A stretch of DNA of 64,000 nucleotides, from positions 62,001-126,000 of the forward strand of contig JAEINS010000012.1 in the NCBI GenBank assembly GCA_016342755.1, read 5' to 3'. The position numbers and the translations under genes were made by a program. This DNA is from Melioribacteraceae bacterium. GTDB taxonomy: Bacteria; Bacteroidota; Ignavibacteria; Ignavibacteriales; Melioribacteraceae. Of the stretch, positions 27,289-35,193 are shown one piece after another (positions within the stretch are counted from its first letter, which is position 1; each line of letters starts with the position of its first letter). Below the pieces are notes generated by a model, which searched no databases, was not told the DNA's origin, and was given only the letters and a program-made list of their open reading frames with translations.

Positions 27289-28122
27289 TTAATCATTCGC
27301 CTTATAAACACGAACATAATCAACTTCCATAGTCTGAGGGAAAATATATCCGTCAACACCTTGCAAACCGCCCCAATTACCGCCGACTGCAACGTTTAAT
27401 ATAATGTGAAAATCTTTATCGAATGGCCAGACTTCCCAGCCTGTTCCTTCATTAATAAACCTAAAATATGGCTTATCATCAATTAAACCCCTAATTTCAT
27501 TTTCATTCCATTCAATTATATAGTTATGAAATTCCTCTGAACAATCAGTAACTATTGTAGTTCCAGTTTTTTGAGTACCGTTTGAGTGTACATAGTTATT
27601 GCAATGAATTGAAGCATGAATTTTTCCTTGATCATATCCCACATGTTCCATTATATCAATTTCTCCGTTATCCGGCCAGCCTCCGTTTCCATAAGACCAA
27701 ACTGTAGGAAGCATCCAAATAGCAGGCCAGGTTCCTTTGCCGCTGGGTAATTTTGCTCTAATTTCAAACCGGCCGTAAGTCCAGTCTCCTTTACCTTTAG
27801 TAACCAGCCTTGCTGATGTATAAAAATTATTCTCATAATTTTCAACTTCGGCAGTAATTACAAGTTTTCCATCCTTTACAACTGAATTTTTTTCCCTATC
27901 AGTATAATATTGAAGTTCATTATTTCCCCATCCATGTCCGCCAATATCATAACCCCATTTTTTTGGATCTGGATTTCCTTCATAATCAAATTCATCTGCC
28001 CAGACTAGTTTCCATTTTGAAGTATCTTTATCATCGGGTGTAACCGGATTATCCTTATCTTCGGAACAAGAAACCGCGCTTATATATATGAAGATAAAAA
28101 ATAGTATTATTAATTTTTTCAT
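27289..28122 (-). CDS. GH16 endo-beta-1,3-glucanase lipoprotein
   Basis: A second GH16 laminarinase-type enzyme, 277 residues, made as a lipoprotein (ISAVSC, Cys19). The catalytic triad Glu154, Asp156 and Glu159 lies in NGEIDIMEHVGY. KLVWADEFDYEG opens the jelly-roll, and IILNVAVGGNWGG and MEVDYVRVYK close it. It differs from the GH16 at 21162 by membrane anchoring, which suggests division of labour between periplasmic/surface-bound and soluble forms. The start is the ATG at 28122, one codon inside the longest open frame, which begins with TTG. It follows the PorV-like gene (- strand order) after a hairpin. Confidence 0.92.
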   Translation of the reverse strand: MKKLIILFFIFIYISAVSCSEDKDNPVTPDDKDTSKWKLVWADEFDYEGNPDPKKWGYDIGGHGWGNNELQYYTDREKNSVVKDGKLVITAEVENYENNFYTSARLVTKGKGDWTYGRFEIRAKLPSGKGTWPAIWMLPTVWSYGNGGWPDNGEIDIMEHVGYDQGKIHASIHCNNYVHSNGTQKTGTTIVTDCSEEFHNYIIEWNENEIRGLIDDKPYFRFINEGTGWEVWPFDKDFHIILNVAVGGNWGGLQGVDGYIFPQTMEVDYVRVYKAND

Positions 28123-28148
28123 CAAGTCAGCCTTATTTGGTTTATATA

Positions 28149-28179
28149 TAAATCACAACCCATAATGGATTGTGATTTA
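28149..28179 (-). terminator. Hairpin after the PorV-like gene
   Basis: TAAATCACAA (28149-28158) and TTGTGATTTA (28170-28179) form a 10-base-pair stem with an 11-base loop, which can itself pair CC with GG. It starts 8 bases after the PorV-like stop, so it is a likely terminator or processing site between the uptake trio and the hydrolase genes. Confidence 0.55.
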
Positions 28180-28186
28180 ATAATAT

Positions 28187-29224
28187 TTAGAAATTAAAAC
28201 TTACTGCGAATTTTTGTATAGAACCTAAACGATTAAAATACGTGTATGAATAATCGAGACTAACATTAACATTTCTCAAGAATTTTTGTTTAAGTCCCGC
28301 ACCAACAGAAAATGTTTCTTCAGCATAATCAAGAAACATGTTTTTGTAGCCGCCTCTTAATGAAAACACATCTTGAAATACATATTCACATCCGGCATTT
28401 ACACTTTCGTAATCATCACTTGGATGAGAAGCATCAGCCGCAAATAATAATCTATGATCTTCACTATTTATAGCGTCCCATGCAATTCCAAGTTTAAATC
28501 CCATTGGCAAATCCCATTTTTCTGTTTGTAAGTGGGCAGGAATATTATCGTTATTACCAACTGTCTCAATATCCTGATCAACTAAAATCACAGTACTGTT
28601 GCCGGTTAGCTGCATTTTCTGACCAAAGTTAGTGATTGACATACCTAAAGTAATTCCTTTAAACGGAGTATTATAAAGTACACCAAAATCAATTGCCAAA
28701 GCAGTTGAGTTAGTTTTCCAAATACTCTGCGAAATTAGTTTAGGATTTAATCCTACAGAAAAATTATCGCTTATATTCATTGCCCAGCCAATACTAACAG
28801 CAATATCCGAAGCTGTGAACATTTCGCCTGTACCTTCAGGATCTTCAATTGTTGTTACTTTCATATCTCCATAGTTTGAAGAAATAAAACTTACACCAAC
28901 CGCACCCATTCCACCAATATTAAATGAAGTAGACGCCGCATTGTAATCAACATCCGCAAACCACTGAGTGTGTTCGAACATTGCAGTATTCTGCGGTTGA
29001 CGTGCAATACCGGCAACGTTCCAGAATATTGAACTTGGATCATCCGCTACTGCTGTAAAAGCACTTCCCATTGATGTTGCTCTGGCTCCTTGCGGAATTT
29101 TAAGGAACTGAGCAGCTTGCGTACCACGTTTTGATACATTTTCTACATAGTTTTGGTTCTGGGCTTGAACCAAAATAGAAGTCAGTAACATTAGTACGAA
29201 TAAATTTATAAATCTATCTTTCAT
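28187..29224 (-). CDS. PorV/PorQ-like outer-membrane beta-barrel protein
   Basis: A 345-residue protein with signal peptide (cut near VQAQ) and the PorV/PorQ (UPF0164-like) pattern. The N-terminal phrase FLKIPQGARATSMGSAFTAVADDPSSIFWNVAGIA is the hallmark; it is followed by repeated amphipathic strands and a C-terminal strand ending in FAVSFNF. PorV proteins are 14-strand FadL-like barrels that act as shuttles in type IX secretion. Here it closely follows a T9SS-type protein and a TonB receptor, so it probably serves that pair. SD AGGA is present. It is the last gene of the uptake trio. Confidence 0.85.
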   Translation of the reverse strand: MKDRFINLFVLMLLTSILVQAQNQNYVENVSKRGTQAAQFLKIPQGARATSMGSAFTAVADDPSSIFWNVAGIARQPQNTAMFEHTQWFADVDYNAASTSFNIGGMGAVGVSFISSNYGDMKVTTIEDPEGTGEMFTASDIAVSIGWAMNISDNFSVGLNPKLISQSIWKTNSTALAIDFGVLYNTPFKGITLGMSITNFGQKMQLTGNSTVILVDQDIETVGNNDNIPAHLQTEKWDLPMGFKLGIAWDAINSEDHRLLFAADASHPSDDYESVNAGCEYVFQDVFSLRGGYKNMFLDYAEETFSVGAGLKQKFLRNVNVSLDYSYTYFNRLGSIQKFAVSFNF

Positions 29225-29238
29225 TTTTCTGCCATTCC

Positions 29239-32200
29239 TTATTTAATTAACGCAAATTTGCCAATATGTTCACCAATACCAGGAGCATCAACATGATAAA
29301 CATATATTCCATAAGCTACATCCATACCGTCATCAGAAACAAGATTCCAAGATTCAGAACCATCCTCGGCACTAGAACTTCTGTCTATAATTTTTACTAA
29401 CGCACCAGACATTGTGAAAATTCTAATTGTACATTTAGCAGGAAGATGAATAAAATCAATTCTTCGTTCACCGCGGCCATACTGGTTAAGATTTCTCTTT
29501 TCCCAAGACGCGGAAGTTACATATGGATTTGGAACAACACCTATATCATCAAGATCATTTTCAGCTCTGTCTTTATCAACACTTGCAGCTTCTGTATTAA
29601 AGCTGAAATAATCACCGTTATCAAAAGGTTTATTTGTTTTCATTACAAATACATCGCCAGCAACCGGCATTAGAACAGGCTTATTCATTTCTGGAACATA
29701 TCTAAACTCAACACTCCATGTAAATTTAGGATTTCCTTCATCAGTGTACTGAACAAATCTTAAAATATCGTTATAAGATAAATTACCGGAATTATCCTGA
29801 TCTGATAACGCTGTTCCAACTGTATCACCAGTTGTTGTATTTATAACAAGACAATTTAACGGCAGCTTTTTTAATAAATCGTATGAAACTATTTCATCAA
29901 AAAATCTAATTTCATAATCCGCCGCCCATTTTGTATTTCTAGAACCGCCTTTATCATCCGGTCTGACAATCATTGTCATATTGCTTCTGCCAATTGACCA
30001 ATCGGTGTTGGGCATATCAATAGCTAATGAATCATTAATTACAGTCAATACAAGACCGTCAAACGGAGCACTAAATTTATTCGGACCAAAATCAGTTGAA
30101 GCTAATGCACTTATTGTATCAACAGAACCTTCATAACTACGAACCAGAGATAAAGAATTTGTCAGGTAATTATATGGTTCACCAGAAGATTCAAATACAG
30201 CTTCATATTGAGCTCCGTCTTTAACTTCTGCCGGATTTACAATATTAACTCTTAAAGCTCCGGTTCCTTTTCCCTCTGAAACCTGGCTAAGATCGCCAAG
30301 TATGCCTGGAGGTAAATAACCAGCGGCAGGCGCATCTGGAACAACAATAGCACAGTTATAATCAATAAACTGTACATTACCAGAAAAATCTTCATTAATA
30401 ATTTTTGTACATGTAGCCGGAACAATTGCTTTTGCCGAATCACCCATATCATAAGAAACTAACGCGTAATAGTATTTAACTCCATTCTGTACAGTTGTAT
30501 CAACATATGAGTGACGAAGTCCGGTATCATCACCTCTCCAGAAATGGGCACCATTAATACCAGTTATATCCGGGCCAACAATACCATCAATTTTATCAAA
30601 CTGTGCTAAAGGTTTATAGAATTTAGGTTCACCCTTTGCGTCAGTTATTATTTTAATATCATTAAATTCCGGTTCGCGGCTTCTAAGAATTGTGTAACCT
30701 TCAAAATCTTTCTTTGCACCTTGTGTAACATCATTGTTTTCATAACCCATAAACGGGTCTCTGGAATCTTCAGCTACATCATCCCAGAATAAATAAACCT
30801 TGCCATCGGAAGGAACTGCTGTTAAATGAGGCTTCAATGGTGGTTTTGCAAAGTTATAGTTTGCGTCGTAAATATCCTGTACTGTTCTTTTATTGAAAAA
30901 TAAATCTTCTAAGTTAGAACCAAAAAGTAATGCCATAGAAAATCGTTCTCTTTGTCCATGAATTAAAGGAAATGGACCAGACGCAAATACCATACTAATA
31001 TTCGCATTTTGTAATGTAGTATCAAATGACTGATAGTTCATTTTTGCCCACATTGATTCGTCATCTTTTGGCCATCCGCCGCCTGTACCGCCATCACCAA
31101 GTCTATAAATAGATAAACTTGTTAAACCTATCTGATCTGATTCATCAATATCATTTTCATCAAAGTTTGGTTCACCAGCGTTTGGAATTCCGTTCCCTTC
31201 TGTTCCGTCTAAATCGGGACCAACATATTGCGGATCAAAAGGACCAACACCATCAGTACCAACATCACTGTTTAATGGTTCGTTTTCGTCAGCATCCCAT
31301 TTACCGTTTTCGTTTAAATCAGTATAAGTATTCCAGTCACCGTCATTATCAATTCCATCGTCTCTTCTTTCATCAACCATAGGAACGCCGTTAACATCAA
31401 CGTCATTATCATCGTTAATTCCGTTATTACCAATTCCGGGACTTTCTAAATATGCGTACCCATAATAACCGGTTTTCCAATTATCCGGCGGAGCCTTTCC
31501 GTCTTCATCATATCCAAACGCTATATCAAGATCCAGATCAAATGAAGCAAAGTCATCACCGCTATCATTAGTACCACCGACACCAGTATCAGTATAAAAT
31601 CCAAAAACTGCTTTATTGTAATCTATATCCGCCAGATTTACGATATCATAATGCCAGAAAATAATATCTTCCGCTAAAATCTGAGACCACTGAAATCCCC
31701 TTACTTCAACACGTAATCCTAAACCGCCTCTATTTGAATCGGCAGCAACCGGATTATAGTAGTATGGAAATCTTTGGTACTCTTTATCTTTTGAATCATC
31801 CATAACAAAGAATGTTTCGAAATCTGAGTTAATTACGCCTCTACCAAAATATCCGTACCAGTATCCATCCCATGTGTTGTCTATTTTTGGCAAAGCTCTT
31901 GGCCACAAATCCGGCCATGTTGTTGAATCACTACTCATAGCAGGCGATTCTGTTGTTAAAGAAGTATAAAACGGTACAGGTTCAAGACCCCAAATATCTC
32001 CCGTTCTAGGATCAGTATCCATCCACTCGCGATATGATGCTTCTAAAGGATGAACAAGTTGTCCATTGCCCGGAGCTTCTACTTCTGCGGAAATTAAAAC
32101 AGTTACACCGTCTAAATATCCATGGCCAGTACCTTTTGGCCACTCACCAGAAGGAGAGAACGGCCACTGACCTACTTCCCCGTTATTATAAAAGAGTGTT

Positions 32201-32355
32201 CTTACCTGATTACCAGCCATTATTCCTTCTTTTCGGAAAGAAATATCCCCATAAGGATCATCCAAGAATTTTTGAATCTGCTCTGGGGATTCCTGGGCAA
32301 TGATAGTCCCACTCATTATTAGTAAAATTGTTATAAGCAATAATTTGCGATACAT
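29239..32355 (-). CDS. Large T9SS-type surface protein partnered with the TonB receptor
   Basis: A 1038-residue exported protein with signal peptide (to about IIAQ). No enzyme domain is recognised. The N-terminal half is rich in Trp/Tyr/Gly and beta-like. Residues about 309-410 form an acidic Asp/Asn-rich stretch of DxDxDG type (for example DDGIDNDGDWN, DLNENGKWDADEN) like calcium-binding thrombospondin-3 or dockerin-like repeats. Fibronectin-like parts follow, and the last 100 residues form a variant T9SS domain with VVPNPYVTSASW and a final GKFALIK. SD AGGAG precedes the ATG by 6 bases. It is 23 bases after the TonB receptor and 14 before PorV. Role inferred: surface ligand-binding partner of the receptor. 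Confidence 0.7.
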   Translation of the reverse strand: MYRKLLLITILLIMSGTIIAQESPEQIQKFLDDPYGDISFRKEGIMAGNQVRTLFYNNGEVGQWPFSPSGEWPKGTGHGYLDGVTVLISAEVEAPGNGQLVHPLEASYREWMDTDPRTGDIWGLEPVPFYTSLTTESPAMSSDSTTWPDLWPRALPKIDNTWDGYWYGYFGRGVINSDFETFFVMDDSKDKEYQRFPYYYNPVAADSNRGGLGLRVEVRGFQWSQILAEDIIFWHYDIVNLADIDYNKAVFGFYTDTGVGGTNDSGDDFASFDLDLDIAFGYDEDGKAPPDNWKTGYYGYAYLESPGIGNNGINDDNDVDVNGVPMVDERRDDGIDNDGDWNTYTDLNENGKWDADENEPLNSDVGTDGVGPFDPQYVGPDLDGTEGNGIPNAGEPNFDENDIDESDQIGLTSLSIYRLGDGGTGGGWPKDDESMWAKMNYQSFDTTLQNANISMVFASGPFPLIHGQRERFSMALLFGSNLEDLFFNKRTVQDIYDANYNFAKPPLKPHLTAVPSDGKVYLFWDDVAEDSRDPFMGYENNDVTQGAKKDFEGYTILRSREPEFNDIKIITDAKGEPKFYKPLAQFDKIDGIVGPDITGINGAHFWRGDDTGLRHSYVDTTVQNGVKYYYALVSYDMGDSAKAIVPATCTKIINEDFSGNVQFIDYNCAIVVPDAPAAGYLPPGILGDLSQVSEGKGTGALRVNIVNPAEVKDGAQYEAVFESSGEPYNYLTNSLSLVRSYEGSVDTISALASTDFGPNKFSAPFDGLVLTVINDSLAIDMPNTDWSIGRSNMTMIVRPDDKGGSRNTKWAADYEIRFFDEIVSYDLLKKLPLNCLVINTTTGDTVGTALSDQDNSGNLSYNDILRFVQYTDEGNPKFTWSVEFRYVPEMNKPVLMPVAGDVFVMKTNKPFDNGDYFSFNTEAASVDKDRAENDLDDIGVVPNPYVTSASWEKRNLNQYGRGERRIDFIHLPAKCTIRIFTMSGALVKIIDRSSSAEDGSESWNLVSDDGMDVAYGIYVYHVDAPGIGEHIGKFALIK

Positions 32356-32378
32356 TTAAAACTCCTAAACTATAATTA

Positions 32379-35117
32379 CTAGAATCCCACTCTTACGCCA
32401 AGTCTAATTTGTCTTGGACTAGAAAAGCTAGTTGGATTATTTTGATATTGTTCTTTTGTATTGTAGCCAATAACTTCACCGGATTCATCGAGAAATAAAT
32501 TCTGATTTGCACGGCCGGTTGTTGCGTCAACACCAGTTTCGTTTTGAATATCGAGTATGTTATACACTAATAAAAATGCATTTAATCTAACAGGACCAAC
32601 TTCAAACGATTTGTCTAATTTAAGATCAACATTATACCATTCCGGCTTACGACCGCCATTTTCAACACGTAATCCTTTCGAAATTCTTTCGGATACAGTA
32701 TAAGGAGTTCCCGAACCATAATTAGCTATAATGCCTAAGTTCCAATCACCAGGATTACCAAGATTTAACGCGATGTTAACAGTTGATGCCTGATCCCAGT
32801 TTAGAGCAACAACTTTCTTTTCAGATTCAACTGGCGGATCGGATTGATTATCATTATACACAGACATTGGATCGGAAGAGTTACCTTCTGCAACCTGGAA
32901 TGTATAATCAATTTTTAAGCCCCAGAAATCGGAGAATCTTTTGTCGAATGTTAAAATTAAACCTTTAACATTTCCATAATCTTTATTTATAAAACGGGCA
33001 TACTTAAATCCTTCATAAGTATTAAGGATTTCCATACCAAGTAAATTTCTTATATCATTATAATAAACTGTTAAATCCAGTGCTACATTAGGGAATATTA
33101 CTTTCTGAAGACCTAATTCGTACTTAACGGTTTTTTCTGCCTTAAGTTGCGGATTTCCAATCTGTGAACTTAGAGACTGACCTGGCTGAATTATATATTC
33201 ACTATTCTGATATAATCTTTCGAATGCCGGAATCTGGAAAAAATGTCCGTAAGAAAAGTGTAAAGCTCCATCAGCAGATACCGGAAAAGATATTCCTAAT
33301 CTAGGACTAACCTGCAATTCAGCGTCAACATCTTTAGTTAAACCAGCTCCGGGAAAGTTTGGATTAGGATTTAACTGCGATGGATTACGTAAATCATCTG
33401 GAATAAATGTATTTGAATTAAAATAATCAACCCTGATACCAGCATTAATTATCATAATATCATATTCCATTTTATCCTGAATATATGCCGATATTTCATA
33501 AGGTTTTCTTGAATATGAATTGTTATTGCCTGTATGAGGATCGCTATAACCAAGTTCAAAAATTTCTTCATCAGAAGGTTCTAAATCTATAATAGTTCTC
33601 CAATGAGTTGACATTTCGTGAATTCTGGTTTCAACACCAATTCCAATTTTATGTTCTTTTGAAATTTGTGAATTTAAAGACCACTGGGCTATAAATGTTT
33701 TAGTTTTTCTGTTAAAACGATCGCCCTGAGTACCGCCTTGTCTAAAAGTATTAGAACTGATTGTTTGTCCAATTTTTGGATCCATATATCTGGAATCATA
33801 GGGATTTTCATATAAATAGTTTTCATAGCTGTGTTCATTCAATGAAAACTTTAAAGATGTATAAGTACTGTTTGAAGGGAAATAATTTATATGAAAGCTA
33901 TGCACAATGTCAGTATCGTAGTTATTTAAGATTCCGTCTGGTGTCCACGACCAGTAATGATCGTAATATTGATTCCAGTTATCACCCCAGAGTAAACTAT
34001 ATGTAAATTTCCAATCCGGTAATGAATATGCTATTTTAGCGTTAAAAGATTTTCTTTCGCTCTGATTCATAGAAACATATTCAGCCTTTCCATCTTCAAT
34101 CTGCTTAGAAGTCCAATCAATAAGTTCTTCCGGATTATTTGGATTTAAATGTTCAAAATATTCTTCATAAGAAGCTATACCAGTAGGTAACCATCTTTCG
34201 GTATCTGTAGTGTTATAAACTCTTTCTCCATACAGATGTCCGCCATTATCAACGTAACGGCCGGTTGCAAAGAATGTTAAATTCTTTAATATAGGACCAC
34301 TAAGTGAAAATTGAAAATCTTTCACTCCGTCGGTTTGAATACCATCTAAATTTCTAAAAACATCTGATTCACTTGTTAAATATGTTCCAACATACGCTGT
34401 TGCGGATGCATCAAAATTCTGTGAACCTTCCTGAGTTACTATATTAACAATACCGGACATTGCCTGTCCATACTCAGCATTAAAAGTACCACTGATTACT
34501 TCAATTTCTCTAATCGCTGAATTTTCTACTTCAACTGACATGCCGCCGTTATAAGCATCAGTTACTGCAACACCATCAACTAAATAACTTACTTCTCCCG
34601 AACGACCACCTCTAAAGTGACCATCCATAACACCTGCCTGAAGATTTACAATCTGTCCTACACTTTCGACCGGCATCATATTTATTTCATCAGCAGATAC
34701 TGTAGCCGAACTTGATGTTAAATCCATTACAACCTGCGGTCTTTCTGCAACAACCACAACATCTTCACCTAAATCAATAGCTGCTGAAGTAAGTTCAACA
34801 TCTAGTTTAGTTGATAAATCAATTTTTACAACAACCTTAGTAATAGTAACCTTATGATATCCCATAGCACTAACAATACAATTGTATGTACCCGGAGCAA
34901 TATTATTTATAAAATAATATCCGTCTATATCAGCGGCCGCACCTGCATAAGTGCCTTCTATTATTATGTTAGCTCCAATTATAGGCTCACCGGTTTCTTT
35001 ATCAGTAATTGTACCGGCAATTTTACCAGTTGTACCGGCAAAAATAAATGAGCTTAAGAGTGTAAAAATACCAAATACCAGCAATAATTTTTGCTGGTTA
35101 AATAAATTGGATTTCAA
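32379..35117 (-). CDS. TonB-dependent receptor with carboxypeptidase-regulatory-like domain
   Basis: A 912-residue outer-membrane receptor. After the signal peptide (to about IFAG) comes an N-terminal CarboxypepD_reg-like domain (GKIAGTITDKETGEPIIGAN, about 25-110), then the plug (about 125-235, with GGRSGEVSYLVDGVAVTDAY and NAEYGQAMSGIVNIVTQEG) and a 22-strand barrel ending in RQIRLGVRVGF. It resembles SusC-like receptors but has no SusD neighbour. The start is best placed at the TTG at 35117: a perfect GGAGGT stands 7 bases before it, and the open codons above overlap that SD. It is the first gene of the uptake trio. Probable ligand: beta-glucan oligosaccharides. Confidence 0.9.
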   Translation of the reverse strand: MKSNLFNQQKLLLVFGIFTLLSSFIFAGTTGKIAGTITDKETGEPIIGANIIIEGTYAGAAADIDGYYFINNIAPGTYNCIVSAMGYHKVTITKVVVKIDLSTKLDVELTSAAIDLGEDVVVVAERPQVVMDLTSSSATVSADEINMMPVESVGQIVNLQAGVMDGHFRGGRSGEVSYLVDGVAVTDAYNGGMSVEVENSAIREIEVISGTFNAEYGQAMSGIVNIVTQEGSQNFDASATAYVGTYLTSESDVFRNLDGIQTDGVKDFQFSLSGPILKNLTFFATGRYVDNGGHLYGERVYNTTDTERWLPTGIASYEEYFEHLNPNNPEELIDWTSKQIEDGKAEYVSMNQSERKSFNAKIAYSLPDWKFTYSLLWGDNWNQYYDHYWSWTPDGILNNYDTDIVHSFHINYFPSNSTYTSLKFSLNEHSYENYLYENPYDSRYMDPKIGQTISSNTFRQGGTQGDRFNRKTKTFIAQWSLNSQISKEHKIGIGVETRIHEMSTHWRTIIDLEPSDEEIFELGYSDPHTGNNNSYSRKPYEISAYIQDKMEYDIMIINAGIRVDYFNSNTFIPDDLRNPSQLNPNPNFPGAGLTKDVDAELQVSPRLGISFPVSADGALHFSYGHFFQIPAFERLYQNSEYIIQPGQSLSSQIGNPQLKAEKTVKYELGLQKVIFPNVALDLTVYYNDIRNLLGMEILNTYEGFKYARFINKDYGNVKGLILTFDKRFSDFWGLKIDYTFQVAEGNSSDPMSVYNDNQSDPPVESEKKVVALNWDQASTVNIALNLGNPGDWNLGIIANYGSGTPYTVSERISKGLRVENGGRKPEWYNVDLKLDKSFEVGPVRLNAFLLVYNILDIQNETGVDATTGRANQNLFLDESGEVIGYNTKEQYQNNPTSFSSPRQIRLGVRVGF

Positions 35118-35153
35118 TTTGAATACCTCCAATTGTATCTTTTAAAATCAAAA

Positions 35154-35183
35154 GAAAAATAGCAGGGCACATTTGCACCCTGC
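35154..35183 (-). terminator. Terminator between the CBM/T9SS gene and the TonB receptor gene
   Basis: On the - strand GCAGGGTGCA pairs with TGTGCCCTGC (ten pairs, two G-U), followed by TATTTTTC. It sits 11 bases after the stop of the secreted binding protein gene and 37 bases before the receptor start. Little room is left for a separate receptor promoter, so partial read-through is likely. Confidence 0.65.
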
Positions 35184-35193
35184 CTGTTGAAAA

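Noticed and set aside
27255-27392. 46-codon N-terminal extension of the GH3 gene at 25011
   Set aside because: It overlaps the end of the GH16 gene, adds no known domain, and the internal ATG at 27254 has a strong SD and starts a signal peptide.
28187-35117. SusC/SusD pair
   Set aside because: The receptor is SusC-like, but none of its neighbours is a lipoprotein of about 500-600 residues with TPR-like helices as SusD is.
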